A stretch of DNA of 64,000 bases from UBA2991 sp965221735. GTDB taxonomy: Bacteria; Chloroflexota; Dehalococcoidia; Tepidiformales; Tepidiformaceae. Numbering within the stretch: position 1 is the stretch's first letter; every line of letters starts with the position of its first letter. Where the stretch lies: positions 1,736,001 to 1,800,000 of the forward strand of contig OZ244910.1 of assembly GCA_965221735.1 (NCBI GenBank), read 5' to 3'. Shown here one piece after another: positions 8,452 through 18,354 of the stretch. Position numbers and translations under genes: made by a program. Below the pieces are notes generated by a model that was given only the letters and a program-made list of their open reading frames with translations, made no database searches and was not told where the DNA came from.

Positions 8452-9234
8452 GTGATCGAGTTGGGCTACGTCCACGCCTTCGTGGGGTCGTACACAAAGG
8501 GGCTGCGCGAGGGGCGCGACTTCGACTCGTTCCTGATGGGGCTGGCCACGGGGGTGCCGACGGCGGCGGTCGTGGCGTGGGTGGCGAACTCACGGGGCGA
8601 CGAGGCGATCTTCACCTACCTGTGCGTGGGGGTGGTGCTGTTCGGGGTCTGGAACGGGGCCGCGTTCCGGACGGGATTCTCCCTGCAGAACGAGTTCTTC
8701 CTGGGAACGCTCGGTCCCAGCCTGCTGACCCGCGCGCCCCTGTTCGTGATCCTCGCGGGGCGGGTCGCCTCCGACCTGACGCTGGGGCTGGTGGCGGCGG
8801 TGGGGGGCGTCCTCACGATCGTGGCGATCGCGGACGTGCCGCTCCAGGTCGCGAACACGCCGCTGTTCGCGCTCTCGGCGGTGTTCGGGTACGTGACGCT
8901 GCTCTGCCTCGGGGTGCTGCTCTCGCCGCTGATGGTGCTCTCGCGGGAGCGGAGCGGGTTCACGAACGCGGTACGTCCCTTCGCCGCGGTCATCAGCGGG
9001 TTCACGTTCGCGGCGCCCGTGCTTCCGCTCGGCCTGGAGGTGTTCACGTGGTTCTGGCCGACGGCCTGGGCGATGCGGGCTGTCGACGGCTCGATCCGGG
9101 GGGCGCCGTGGGGCGAGGTCGCGGGCCAGCTGGCGCTGGGCGTGCTGTTGATGGTGGTGTTCTTCGGCGTGGCCCAGGCGCTGCTGCGGGCGGTCGAACG
9201 CAAGGTGCGAGTCTCGGGGGACCTGGCGCTGTGA
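8452..9234 (+). CDS. ABC-2 type transporter permease, subunit 1
   Basis: This 260-residue integral membrane protein has about six hydrophobic helices typical of ABC-2 exporter permeases (daunorubicin/YadH-like), including the conserved late segment ending near VFTWFWPTAWAMRAV. It pairs with the next permease and the ATPase to form an exporter; the cargo is unknown. The start is GTG, eight bases after GGAG. It is divergent from fumC, and its stop overlaps the next GTG start. Confidence 0.82.
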   Translation: MIELGYVHAFVGSYTKGLREGRDFDSFLMGLATGVPTAAVVAWVANSRGDEAIFTYLCVGVVLFGVWNGAAFRTGFSLQNEFFLGTLGPSLLTRAPLFVILAGRVASDLTLGLVAAVGGVLTIVAIADVPLQVANTPLFALSAVFGYVTLLCLGVLLSPLMVLSRERSGFTNAVRPFAAVISGFTFAAPVLPLGLEVFTWFWPTAWAMRAVDGSIRGAPWGEVAGQLALGVLLMVVFFGVAQALLRAVERKVRVSGDLAL

Positions 9235-10028
9235 CGATGCTGACCTCCGTTCACCGCTTCGCCCTGCAGTCGTACCTGTCGTACCGGGGGCTGTTCCTGT
9301 GGCTCACGCCCGTGAGCTACGTCTCGAACGTGGTGCTGCGGCCGGTGCTAGCGGTGATGATGTTCGGCTTCCTCGCGCAGTACGCCATCGACGAGGAGAC
9401 GGCCCGCGTGTACGCCGTGGGGCTGGCGGGCTACTCCGTGGGACGCATCATCGCCGGGGGCGTGATGCAGTCGCTCTACCGCGACGCCGCCTTCGGGACG
9501 CTGGCGGCGGTGTACGCCTCGCCGGTGAACCGGGGCATGCTCTACTTCAGCCGCTGCATCCTGCACGTGCCCAACGCAGTCCTCGTGGCGGCAAGCGTGC
9601 TCGTGTCGGCGGCGGTGTTCCTGGACCTCGGGTTCGCGCAGGTCGACTGGGGCGGGCTGGTGGCGGCGTTCGCGGTGATGACGTTCTCGACGATGCTGTT
9701 CTCGCTGTTCGTGGCGACGCTGATCCTGCTCACGGGCACGGGCTGGGCAAACTGGATCATCATCCTCGACGGGCTCCTCCTCAGCCTGACGGGGGTCATC
9801 ATCCCGACGGCGGAGCTGCCGATGGTGCTGTTCGAGCTGGGGCAGATCCTGCCGGTGACGCACGGACTGGAGGGGCTGCGGGCGGCGTTCGCGGGTGAGC
9901 CGGGCTACTGGCCCGACCTCGCGCGGGAGGCGATCCTTGGACTCGCGTACGGCGTGGTGGGGCTGCTGCTGTTCCGGCTGGCCGAGGTTCAGGCGAAGCG
10001 GCGCGGCGTGCTGGCGCGGGCGGGATAG
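9231..10028 (+). CDS. ABC-2 type transporter permease, subunit 2
   Basis: This is a second six-helix ABC-2 permease of about 265 residues (MLTSVHRFALQSYLSYRG onward; late motif LGQILPVTHGLEGLRAAF). The GTG start is preferred because GGGGGA lies ten bases upstream and it overlaps the previous stop as GTGA; an ATG two codons later is the alternative. Having two different permease genes suggests a heterodimeric channel. Confidence 0.82.
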   Translation: MTMLTSVHRFALQSYLSYRGLFLWLTPVSYVSNVVLRPVLAVMMFGFLAQYAIDEETARVYAVGLAGYSVGRIIAGGVMQSLYRDAAFGTLAAVYASPVNRGMLYFSRCILHVPNAVLVAASVLVSAAVFLDLGFAQVDWGGLVAAFAVMTFSTMLFSLFVATLILLTGTGWANWIIILDGLLLSLTGVIIPTAELPMVLFELGQILPVTHGLEGLRAAFAGEPGYWPDLAREAILGLAYGVVGLLLFRLAEVQAKRRGVLARAG

Positions 10029-10037
10029 GAGCGGACG

Positions 10038-11014
10038 ATGACGGGCGGCCATGCGATCGAGTGCGAGGGGCTGCGGCGCGTGTTCCGCTCGCGCAGGCTG
10101 ACGGGCCAGGTGGAGGAGGTGGTGGCGCTCGACTCGCTCAGCCTGCAGGTGCAGCCGGGCGAGGTGTACGGGGTGCTGGGGCCGAACGGGGCGGGGAAGA
10201 CCACCGCGATCCGCATCTTCTCGACACTCCTGATCCCGACGGCGGGTTCGGCGCACGTGATGGGGCACGACGTCGTGAAGGCGGCAGGGGAGGTGCGCCG
10301 GCGCATCGGCCTGATCCTCGGCGGCGAACGGGGGCTCTACGAGCGCCTGACGGGGCGGCAGAACCTCCAGTACTTCGCTTCGCTCTACCTGATGAGCCCC
10401 CGGCGGGGCGCGGAGCGGGCAGACGCGGCGCTGGAGGAGGTGGGGCTGACGCACGCGGCCGACCGCGGGGTGGAGCAGTACTCGCGGGGGATGCGGCAGC
10501 GGCTGCACGTCGCGCGGGGGCTGCTGCCGGACCCGGACGTCATCTTCATGGACGAGCCCACGATCGGGCTGGACCCGGAGGCGGCGCAGGACTTCCGGCG
10601 GCTCGTCCCGGAGCTACGGGAGCGGGGCAAGACGGTCCTGCTCACGACCCACTACATGCTGGAGGCGGACGTGCTCTGTGAGCGTATCGCGGTGATCGAC
10701 CACGGGAGGCTCGTGGCGCTCGACACGCCGGAGGGGTTGAAGCGGCGGTTCGGCCAGGGGCAGGTGACCGAGGTGACGCTGCGAGCGGCAACACCGGGAC
10801 TCGCGGACCGGCTGCGGGGCCTGCGGGGCGTCACGGCTGTCGAGTCGGACATGGAGGGGGCCGCGCAGCGGGTGAAGGTCTACGCCGATCCGGGGCGGGA
10901 CATCGCCTCCGGCCTCCGCAACCTGGCGGGGACGGACGCGATCCAGAGCATCGTCACGCGGGAGCCCTCGCTGGAGGAGGCGTACCTGAGCCTCATCCGG
11001 GAGAGCAGCGCGGG

Positions 11015-11018
<4 letters not shown>
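10038..11018 (+). CDS. ABC transporter ATP-binding protein
   Basis: This 326-residue ATPase powers the exporter formed with the two permeases just upstream. Walker A GPNGAGKT is at residues 48-55, the ABC signature is YSRGMRQRL, Walker B runs into FMDEP, and the H-loop is LTTHYM. A C-terminal extension of about 90 residues follows the ATPase core, as in drug and polysaccharide ABC-2 exporters. Its stop codon overlaps that of the converging msrA gene by four bases. Confidence 0.9.
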
Positions 11019-11671
<653 letters not shown>

Positions 11672-11805
11672 GGCTGCGCCTCTCGATCCGTGCGTGTCTT
11701 GCGGCGGGCGTCCCGGAGCGACTTGATGGCGCCGGAGCCTCCGCTGCGGCCTCCATGGTACGGGTTCCGGAATCCACGCTGCGTAAAGCCGCCCGCCGCG
11801 CCGGC

Positions 11806-12588
11806 CTACTCCTCGGGAAACTCGCCGGCGGGAAACACGTCGTTGACGAGCCGGAGGTCGGCGTTCGGGCAGTGCGGGAGCCAGATCCGGCGCCACTCCT
11901 CCCTCGGGATGTGGTAGAGGACCTCGCCTCCGGCCACAATCTCGGCTTCCAGCTCGTAGCGGTGGTGGCGGCTGATCTCGACGCCCTCGTGCGGCAGCTC
12001 GAACTCGACGGGGAAGGCGCCGAGGTCGCCCCGAGTCGCCTGCGTGACCACGACCGGCTCTTCGGGGTCGGTGACGTCGACCAGGCGAACGTGGAGGACG
12101 GCGCCGTCGGGCAGGTCGGCGTCGGGGAAACTGGAGTGAATCTCCCCCGGCAGCGGCTCGACGCATGCGTCGAAGGGGTTCGTGGAGACGACCACGACAT
12201 CGCTGTTGCGGGGTGCGCCCCGCGTGAGGACGGTGTGGACGGTGTCGTTGACGTAGAGGAGGTCGTCACCGCGCCTGACGTCGGCGCTGAGGGAGTATTC
12301 GTTGCGGTCGGAGACCTCGTCCGGGTCGTACTCGATGCGGAAGCGAACCGGGAGGCGTTGCGCGTCCTCGATCACGTCGCGGCCGAGCTCCACGGCAGAG
12401 GCATCGGCCAGGGAGGTATCGAGCAGCCGGACGGTGACGACGGCGCCTTCGGGAAGGTCGACCTCACGGGCGAAGCGCACCTCACCGGTGATGACGCCGG
12501 TGGAGCCGGATGCGCCGCAGGCGAGCGTCGTGGCGGCAAGCGCAGCCAGCGCGGCGACAACGAGGACGCGCGACACGAGAAGGGTCAC
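11806..12588 (-). CDS. lipoprotein with two YbaY/YscW-like domains
   Basis: This 260-residue lipoprotein has a hydrophobic signal ending in a lipobox (TLAC, Cys near residue 24). Two related domains follow. The first runs from GEVRFAREVDLPEGAVVTVRL to LTRGAPRNSDVVVVS and matches the YbaY pattern of a Leu-Pro-x-Gly-Ala-Val-xx-Val-xLeu strand and a late LTRGAP element. The second (ADLPDGAVLHVRLVDV onward) is a diverged copy. YbaY-like proteins are poorly understood cell-surface lipoproteins. The duplication within one chain is inferred from the repeated strand pattern. Confidence 0.72.
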   Translation of the reverse strand: MTLLVSRVLVVAALAALAATTLACGASGSTGVITGEVRFAREVDLPEGAVVTVRLLDTSLADASAVELGRDVIEDAQRLPVRFRIEYDPDEVSDRNEYSLSADVRRGDDLLYVNDTVHTVLTRGAPRNSDVVVVSTNPFDACVEPLPGEIHSSFPDADLPDGAVLHVRLVDVTDPEEPVVVTQATRGDLGAFPVEFELPHEGVEISRHHRYELEAEIVAGGEVLYHIPREEWRRIWLPHCPNADLRLVNDVFPAGEFPEE

Positions 12589-12739
12589 CGGACTCCTCCC
12601 TCTCCCGCCATAGACAGAGTATGCGGCCAGCGCGGGAATCGTTCCCGGCCGGGTCCCAGCTTCGAGGGCCGGCTGCTACGCTGGATCGAGTGGCGGGCAA
12701 GCTGCACCCGATCGTCTTGCCACGAGGCGGAGCTGCACA

Positions 12740-13309
12740 GTGACACGTCAAGAAAGTTCCAACGGCGGCAGCGGTGAAGCGGGCGGGGCGGAGGGCATCT
12801 TCCGGCTAACGGTTGGCGATGGGGAGGTCGCGTTTCTCTTCCACCGGATCGTCGTGCCGTTCACGGTGCTCCTGCGGCTGCTGATGGGCTGGATCTTCCT
12901 CTGGGCCGGGTTCGATAAGGCCATCAACGGGTTCTCCGCCGAGGGCTTCCTGACCCACGCGACCAGCGGGCCCCTCCACGGCTGGTTCACCGATCTTGGC
13001 GCGAACGCCACGGCCCTGTCCGTGATCGAACCGCTGGTGACCTACGGGCAGATCCTGATGGGCTTCGCCATCTTCTTCGGCGCGGCGACGAGGTCGGCGC
13101 TCTTCTTCGCCGGGATCATGATGTTCCTCTTCTACCTGTCCCAGTTCCCGCCGGAGTACGACCTGTTCGTCGACTACTACCTGGTCTACATCGTCGTGTA
13201 CCTGGTCCTCGGCGCGCTTGGCGCCGGGCGAATCCTTGGTCTCGACGCGTTCGTCGAACGGATTGGGTGGGTCCGGGACCGGCCGTGGATGCGCTACCTG
13301 CTCGGTTAG
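12740..13309 (+). CDS. DoxX-family membrane protein
   Basis: This 189-residue protein has four hydrophobic helices and DoxX-like features (LLRLLMGWIFLWAGFDKAI, then LVTYGQILMGFAIFFGAATR). DoxX/DoxD proteins are linked to quinone-dependent thiosulfate oxidation or oxidative stress, but most members are uncharacterised. The start is GTG with GGAG eight bases upstream. It stands alone, divergent from the YbaY-like lipoprotein gene. Confidence 0.78.
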   Translation: MTRQESSNGGSGEAGGAEGIFRLTVGDGEVAFLFHRIVVPFTVLLRLLMGWIFLWAGFDKAINGFSAEGFLTHATSGPLHGWFTDLGANATALSVIEPLVTYGQILMGFAIFFGAATRSALFFAGIMMFLFYLSQFPPEYDLFVDYYLVYIVVYLVLGALGAGRILGLDAFVERIGWVRDRPWMRYLLG

Positions 13310-13336
13310 GCAGCGGCGAGTTCCCGAAGGGGAGTC

Positions 13337-13380
13337 GACGCGGGCGCGCGGGCCCGCGACGGTAGACGCGCGCCCGCGTC
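13337..13380 (+). terminator. long GC-rich hairpin after the DoxX gene
   Basis: A perfect 14-bp inverted repeat (13337-13350 against 13367-13380) surrounds a 16-base loop, 27 bases after the DoxX stop. There is no U-tract, so it may be a terminator of a factor-dependent kind or an mRNA end protector. Confidence 0.5.
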
Positions 13381-13476
13381 TGCGCGAGGTGCGGATAAGA
13401 TGGGCATCGACATCCCGCTCATCCACCGGTCTCTCGATTGGACCGGCATCCAACCACCTGCGCAGGAGCACACGCC

Positions 13477-14205
13477 ATGGGTACGCGACTACCGACGCTG
13501 GCCACTCGTGTCCTGCTCTCGCTGCTGGCCGTGGCCGCGATGCCGGTTGCCTGGCTGATCCTCCCGGGCGGCTCTGCCCAGGCGGAGGATGACAGCGAGG
13601 AACCGACCGCCCAGCTGACCCTGAGCGTGAGCGAGGCGCGGCCGGGCGAGACCATCACGGTCGAGGGCTCCGGTTTCCGGGCGGAGGAGGACGCATCCTT
13701 CATCTACACCTCGACGATCACGATCGGCGGCGTGCCGATTGCCGCCGTGACGAGCGTGGACATGGCGTCGGGCTACCTCCACGCGGGCAGGTACAACGAC
13801 TCCGGCGTGTGGATCGCCGAGCACATCCACATCGACCCGATCGACACCCTGCCCGACGGCGCATTCACCGCGACGTTCGTGTTGCCCGACGACCTGCCGC
13901 CCGGCGACCACGAACTGGTCGCCATCTCGTGCTGGGCCGGGCCCGACGGGGACTATCCGGAGGACGGCGTCGCGCCCTGCGGCACCGTGGGGCTGGGCGG
14001 CGGCGTGAAGGACCGCGTCGCGAGGGTAACCCTCACGATCGTCGCCGGCAGCGCCGAGGCCCCGGACGCTGCAGACACCGGCAACGCGGGTCTCGGCATC
14101 GAGCAGGGTTCGGGCGTTCCGGCAGAGGCGATCGCCCTCTTCGCCGCCGTCGCCGCTCTCGGCGCGGGCGTCGCAGGCTACCGACTGAGCCGCAAGCGGG
14201 CGTAA
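13477..14205 (+). CDS. secreted, C-terminally anchored surface protein
   Basis: This 242-residue protein has an N-terminal signal peptide (hydrophobic run ending around GGSAQAED), a beta-rich extracellular part opening with LSVSEARPGETITVEGSGF (a TIG/IPT-like strand pattern), and a C-terminal membrane helix followed by RKRA. It is probably exposed on the surface and anchored at the C-terminus. Function is unknown. The start is the ATG preceded by AGGAG; an earlier ATG 39 bases upstream would spoil the signal peptide. Confidence 0.72.
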   Translation: MGTRLPTLATRVLLSLLAVAAMPVAWLILPGGSAQAEDDSEEPTAQLTLSVSEARPGETITVEGSGFRAEEDASFIYTSTITIGGVPIAAVTSVDMASGYLHAGRYNDSGVWIAEHIHIDPIDTLPDGAFTATFVLPDDLPPGDHELVAISCWAGPDGDYPEDGVAPCGTVGLGGGVKDRVARVTLTIVAGSAEAPDAADTGNAGLGIEQGSGVPAEAIALFAAVAALGAGVAGYRLSRKRA

Positions 14206-14257
14206 CGGGAGTCGCCGCGAGGGACCGCGGCCAGCCCTAGCCGCCGCTCTCCCGGCA

Positions 14258-14275
14258 CCGCAGGCTTGCCTGCGG
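14258..14275. terminator. palindrome between convergent genes
   Basis: CCGCAGGC and GCCTGCGG form a perfect 8-bp stem around TT. It lies between the convergent surface-protein gene and the epoxidase-cyclase gene, and could end transcription from both sides. There is no T-tract. Confidence 0.4.
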
Positions 14276-14337
14276 ACGACTGTGCCTGGCCGGTCAAGAC
14301 GAGCGCCGGTTCGCACGCAAGCGGAGCGCGGGATCGG

Positions 14338-17300
14338 TCAACTGCTGCGCGCGGCCCGCCTGGCTTCGTAGAGCGCGAGTGCGTGCAGGGGGAAGTACTG
14401 GCGATACAGCACGTAGTCCAGGAGCGCGGTGCGAAAGAACACACCGGCCATGTCCTGCTTCGGCCATGCGCCATCGGCGGACTGCGAGTCCATGAGGAAG
14501 CGAACGCCACGCGAGATCGCGGTCCAGTTCGGTTCCCCGGCCTCGAGGAGGGCAATCAACGCCCAGGCGGTCTGGATGACCTGACTCTGCTCGTGCTCGA
14601 CGTATTCGCCGGTCATGCATCCGCTGACGTGCTCCCCCCATCCCCCATCGTCGCGCTGGCGATCCAGCAGCCACCGGCAGGCCCGGCGCAGGGCGGGATC
14701 GTTGGGCCGTGCGCCGCCGGCAACCAGACCCCTGATCCCGAAGAAGGTGCCGTAGATGAACTGAATGCCCCAGACGCCGCGCCACGAACCATCGCTTGCC
14801 TGCGTTCGCCGAAGCCAGGCGCCGGCTCCCGAGATGGCGCGCTCGGCAGCGGGATCGATGACCTCCGGGAAGTGCTCCCGACAGGCGACCAGGGCTGCGA
14901 GGCAGGAGGCGGTGCATTCGACGAACGAATGCTCGGTCATCGAATCCCCAAACATCTCGGCGGGGTTCAACCACTCAAGATCGATCGCGGAGCGCTGGGC
15001 CTCGTAGCTGCCGAATCCACCATCACGACCCTGTCCACGCAGCATGAAGCGAACTGCCTCGCGGAGCGCCTGCGGACTGACGGCCGAGCGGTCCGCGGCG
15101 AGGAGTCCGAGCACGGCTTCGGCCGTACAGTCGGTCACCGGCCAGCCATGCCAGCCCCCGGCGAAACACCAGCCGCCGTTCGGGTCGTTGCGGTACGCCT
15201 CGCGATAGCCGGCGAAGCTGTGATCGATCTGCTGGTCGCGCAGGAAGCCGGATCCGCGCCGAAGCGCGTCCGTCACCCCGGGAAGCTCGGGTGCGGCCGC
15301 CAGGGCCTGGAGCGCGAATCCGGTGTCCCACGAGGCGCTTCGCGCGCCGGTCATGCGCGCTCCACCCTCCTCGTCTTCCCAGAACCAGAGGTCGAGCTGT
15401 TCAAGGGCCCGCCGACAGTCACCGTCCTCGGGGTCGTGCAGCCACAGGGCCAGGATGTTGAGCAGGCCGCTCACCGGAGAGATGCTCGTGTGGTCGGTGG
15501 TATTCAGCTCCCACTTGATCTGCCCGACGAGCTCGGCCATGGCGTTCTCGCGCAGGCCGGGGTGATGGAGTCGTTCGAGAAGAGCGGCGGCCCGGTAGCC
15601 CGCTCGCAGCCACACGGTCGGCCGCGAGTAGAGGTCGGCCTCGCGCAGGTGATTGCGGCTCGCGGGGAAGTCGACCTTCTCGAACCCCTGCGGGAACAGC
15701 TCCTCGCGCAGGCTTTCGATCAGGGGCGTGACGGGGACCTGGAAGCGACGCGGATAGATCGCGGCCATGGCCATGTAGATCAACCGCGTGTGGCAGTACC
15801 AGTTCGAGGGGTGCAGGGGAAGGCGGCGGGGCAGGCGCCACAGCTCCGGGAGGATGGGGTGGATTCCGCGCCAGTCGTACAGATTGAGCAGCGCGAGCCA
15901 GAACTTGCCCCAGCTGGGGATTCCGAGCGTCCCCTCCGCCTGCAGGAATCGCCGCGCCGGCTCGACCAGGGGATCATCCCGTTCAACGCCCAGCAGCCGT
16001 GACGCGACGTAGACCAGGGTGGTGACGAACAGGTGGGGGTCTCCGTGTTCGTGCAGTCCCCACACCCCTCCCGGCAGCCGGGACTGCTCGAAGTAGCGCA
16101 GCACGCGCCGCCGCCGCCCGCTCTCGATCGGCCGGCCAACGATGTGCTGGAGCAGCACCCACTGGGCCGTGATCATCGGGCACCAGACCATCTCGCCTTC
16201 CCAACCGCCTTCCTCATCCTGGAGCTCCAGCAGTCGCGCGGCGGCGCTCTGCAGGGCCGCGCCGGCGTCGGGCGACGCGGCCTCGGCGTCGGGTCGCGAG
16301 GGCGCCACGGAGGTTGTCGGCATTGACGTGAGAAATGCGCGAGCCAGCGTCTCGGGCAGACCGTCGAGCCTCCGGCTATCCCCGCTTCGAACGTTGTGCA
16401 GGCGCCAGGCGCCTCGTATCAGCCACGCGAGGCGATTGCCCATGCCACGCACGACCTCGCCGAAGCGACGCCAGGCCAACAGGCTGCCTGACCTCGGGAC
16501 GGACTCCATCAACGCCGTCGCCACCGTCTTCGAGAACTCCCGACTGAGGGTGGCGACCGAGGTGTCCTCGCAGGCGAGGAGGCCGACGGTTTGCTCCCGA
16601 ACCGCGGAACTTGTCCTCCAACGGCTGTACATCGCCTGCCGCAGCGCAGTCGTTTCGGCGCTGCGATCGGCGAACACCTCGTAGAGGCCCATGGCGAGCA
16701 GTTCCGGGATCCGCGTCGCCTCGAATCGCTGCGTGCGGAAGTCGCCGAACTCATCGCTTTCCGCCAGGGCGAGGGCGTCGAGGAAGCCGAGCGTCATGCC
16801 CGTGGCGGTCAGCGGGTGGTAGTGCCCGGCCGCGTCTCCAATGAGCACCCGACTCGAGCTGCCATAGGTGATGCGCGGGCCGATGGCATTGGCGGCGGCC
16901 TGAACGCGCTGATCGGACCACGCCTCAAGGAAGGCCGAGCGCAGTCCCTCCGGCATCCAGCGCACATACGAGTCCTGGAGCAGGCCTTTCCAGTCCTGGG
17001 GCGCATAGCTCAGGGGGAAGTCGACGAATGCGCGGACTCGATCCTCGTCGAGGCGGTAGATGAGCATCGGACCGGGTGCGCCGGAGAGCACGTGGCCGTA
17101 TCCCTCGAGCGGCAGGTTCACCGCCTTCAGCGTGAGCCCCACCATCCGCGAACAGGTCTTCGTTCCCGCCGCCAGGCCCAGCGATCGCCGCACGACGGAG
17201 GACCGTCCGTCGGCGCCGACGATGCGGTCGGCGGCGATGGTGTGGTCGAGACCACCCTGCGAGAAGGTGACCTGCCCGTCTTCGACCGCGTGCACGCGGT

Positions 17301-17682
17301 CGTGGAGCCTGAGGTCGACGCCCGGCTCTTGCTCTGCCGCCCCGCGCAGACGCGAGACCAGCGTCTCGTGTTCGCAGACGAGGCCGCGGGATCCGTCCAG
17401 ATAGGGAAGGACGATCGGCTCGGGGCTGTCTTCCGGGAACACCGCGAAGCCACGGCCCGTGGCGCCACGACCGTCCACTTCGATCGGAATCCCGAGCCTG
17501 CGCAGAATCTCGACGGCGGGCGGGTGCAGCCACTCGCCGGCCAGGCGCCTGGAGGCCGAGGGGTTCGCCTCGAACAACACGACCCGCGCGCCCTTGCGAG
17601 CGTGGGCGACCGCGCAGAGGCTGCCCACGGGCCCGGCGCCGACGATGGCCACGTCGTAGCGGCCATTGTCCGTGCCGGTCAC
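14338..17682 (-). CDS. squalene epoxidase-oxidosqualene cyclase fusion
   Basis: This single chain of about 1,114 residues joins two consecutive steps of sterol synthesis (numbering from an ATG 16 codons upstream). The N-terminal ~460 residues form a squalene-monooxygenase-like flavoprotein: GAGPVG at 31-36, GADGRSS at 172-178, GDAAGHYHPLTATGMT at 298-313, then the family-like LYEVF...LRQAM...VGLL block near 349-385. Residues ~490-1130 are a cyclase with the oxidosqualene-type catalytic motif DCTAE (D867), not the DxDD of hopene cyclases. The supporting residues H647, C868, Y909 and C939 are kept, Val lies two before the catalytic Asp, and QW repeats are visible. The cyclase part is shorter than eukaryotic enzymes (~640 versus ~730). 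The GTG start is chosen because AGGGGAG lies nine bases upstream and it overlaps the preceding small gene (GTGA). The product (lanosterol- or cycloartenol-like) cannot be fixed. Confidence 0.88.
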   Translation of the reverse strand: MTGTDNGRYDVAIVGAGPVGSLCAVAHARKGARVVLFEANPSASRRLAGEWLHPPAVEILRRLGIPIEVDGRGATGRGFAVFPEDSPEPIVLPYLDGSRGLVCEHETLVSRLRGAAEQEPGVDLRLHDRVHAVEDGQVTFSQGGLDHTIAADRIVGADGRSSVVRRSLGLAAGTKTCSRMVGLTLKAVNLPLEGYGHVLSGAPGPMLIYRLDEDRVRAFVDFPLSYAPQDWKGLLQDSYVRWMPEGLRSAFLEAWSDQRVQAAANAIGPRITYGSSSRVLIGDAAGHYHPLTATGMTLGFLDALALAESDEFGDFRTQRFEATRIPELLAMGLYEVFADRSAETTALRQAMYSRWRTSSAVREQTVGLLACEDTSVATLSREFSKTVATALMESVPRSGSLLAWRRFGEVVRGMGNRLAWLIRGAWRLHNVRSGDSRRLDGLPETLARAFLTSMPTTSVAPSRPDAEAASPDAGAALQSAAARLLELQDEEGGWEGEMVWCPMITAQWVLLQHIVGRPIESGRRRRVLRYFEQSRLPGGVWGLHEHGDPHLFVTTLVYVASRLLGVERDDPLVEPARRFLQAEGTLGIPSWGKFWLALLNLYDWRGIHPILPELWRLPRRLPLHPSNWYCHTRLIYMAMAAIYPRRFQVPVTPLIESLREELFPQGFEKVDFPASRNHLREADLYSRPTVWLRAGYRAAALLERLHHPGLRENAMAELVGQIKWELNTTDHTSISPVSGLLNILALWLHDPEDGDCRRALEQLDLWFWEDEEGGARMTGARSASWDTGFALQALAAAPELPGVTDALRRGSGFLRDQQIDHSFAGYREAYRNDPNGGWCFAGGWHGWPVTDCTAEAVLGLLAADRSAVSPQALREAVRFMLRGQGRDGGFGSYEAQRSAIDLEWLNPAEMFGDSMTEHSFVECTASCLAALVACREHFPEVIDPAAERAISGAGAWLRRTQASDGSWRGVWGIQFIYGTFFGIRGLVAGGARPNDPALRRACRWLLDRQRDDGGWGEHVSGCMTGEYVEHEQSQVIQTAWALIALLEAGEPNWTAISRGVRFLMDSQSADGAWPKQDMAGVFFRTALLDYVLYRQYFPLHALALYEARRAARSS

Positions 17683-17870
17683 GGGAAGATTCTCCCCTGG
17701 AACGAGAGCAGTTCGCCCAGCCGACCCCATCTGTGCGGCAGGAACGCACCAGCATCGCCTTGAACGTCGAGCAGACGGCCGATCAGCAGTGGCCTACCGT
17801 CGAGCCCGGGGATCAGTTCTCCCTCTTGCGCTGATCCGTCCGAAGGGGCGTCAGGCGAACCTGACTCCAT
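17679..17870 (-). CDS. small protein coupled to the epoxidase-cyclase gene
   Basis: This putative 63-residue protein has no recognised family. Support comes from translation signals: an AGGAG element about seven bases before its ATG, and a TGA stop overlapping the GTG start of the epoxidase-cyclase gene by four bases. It is acidic at the N-terminus (MESGSPDAPSDGSAQEGE) and mixed hydrophobic/basic at the C-terminus, with no clear membrane helix. It may be a real partner or only a translation-coupling leader. Confidence 0.45.
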   Translation of the reverse strand: MESGSPDAPSDGSAQEGELIPGLDGRPLLIGRLLDVQGDAGAFLPHRWGRLGELLSFQGRIFP

Positions 17871-18354
17871 TGCGGTGCTCCTATCCGGCTACGAGTGGAA
17901 ATTCTTTACCTGCTGTCCTGAATCGTACCGGAAAGCAGGACCATGGCTTGTATGCGTCCCTACGGTGGAACACCAGCGCACCGCGATAGATTTGGGGCGT
18001 TCCTGGTAACTATGGCCATGGATCTGGAAGTGGTTCCCGTGTCACACGCATCCTCCCGGCCGGGATGCCGTGAGGAAAGCGGGCGCAACGGGGCGGGGGA
18101 GGAGACGCGGCGGTCGCGCCGTGCGCTACTATTCCGTACACGATGGAGTCTCCCGAACGCCGGTACGGACGCGCCGGATACGGGCAGTGGCGCCACAAGA
18201 GCGCGGGAGGTAGAAGCACCGTTGTGGACCAGCCCCGACGGAAGCGAGGAACCGAATCAGGGGAAGCACGCCCTGATCTCGCGCGGAACAGCGGTCCACA
18301 GACCCACGACGACAGTTCGAGGCGCCGCGCCACGCGCACAACGCATCCGGGATC
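17871..18354. other. 484-bp divergent intergenic region
   Basis: This separates the leftward epoxidase-cyclase unit from the rightward RND exporter, so it should hold promoters for both. An AT-richer patch around 17900-17935 and a TACTAT element at 18127-18132 are possible promoter parts. I could not pair them with good -35 boxes. Small open frames here have poor start signals and skewed composition, and I do not call them genes. Confidence 0.5.

Noticed and set aside
14338..16200. Cyclase half as a squalene-hopene cyclase
   Set aside because: The catalytic motif is DCTAE, not the DxDD of hopene cyclases, and the following YE...LLNP-like and VECT segments are those of oxidosqualene cyclases.
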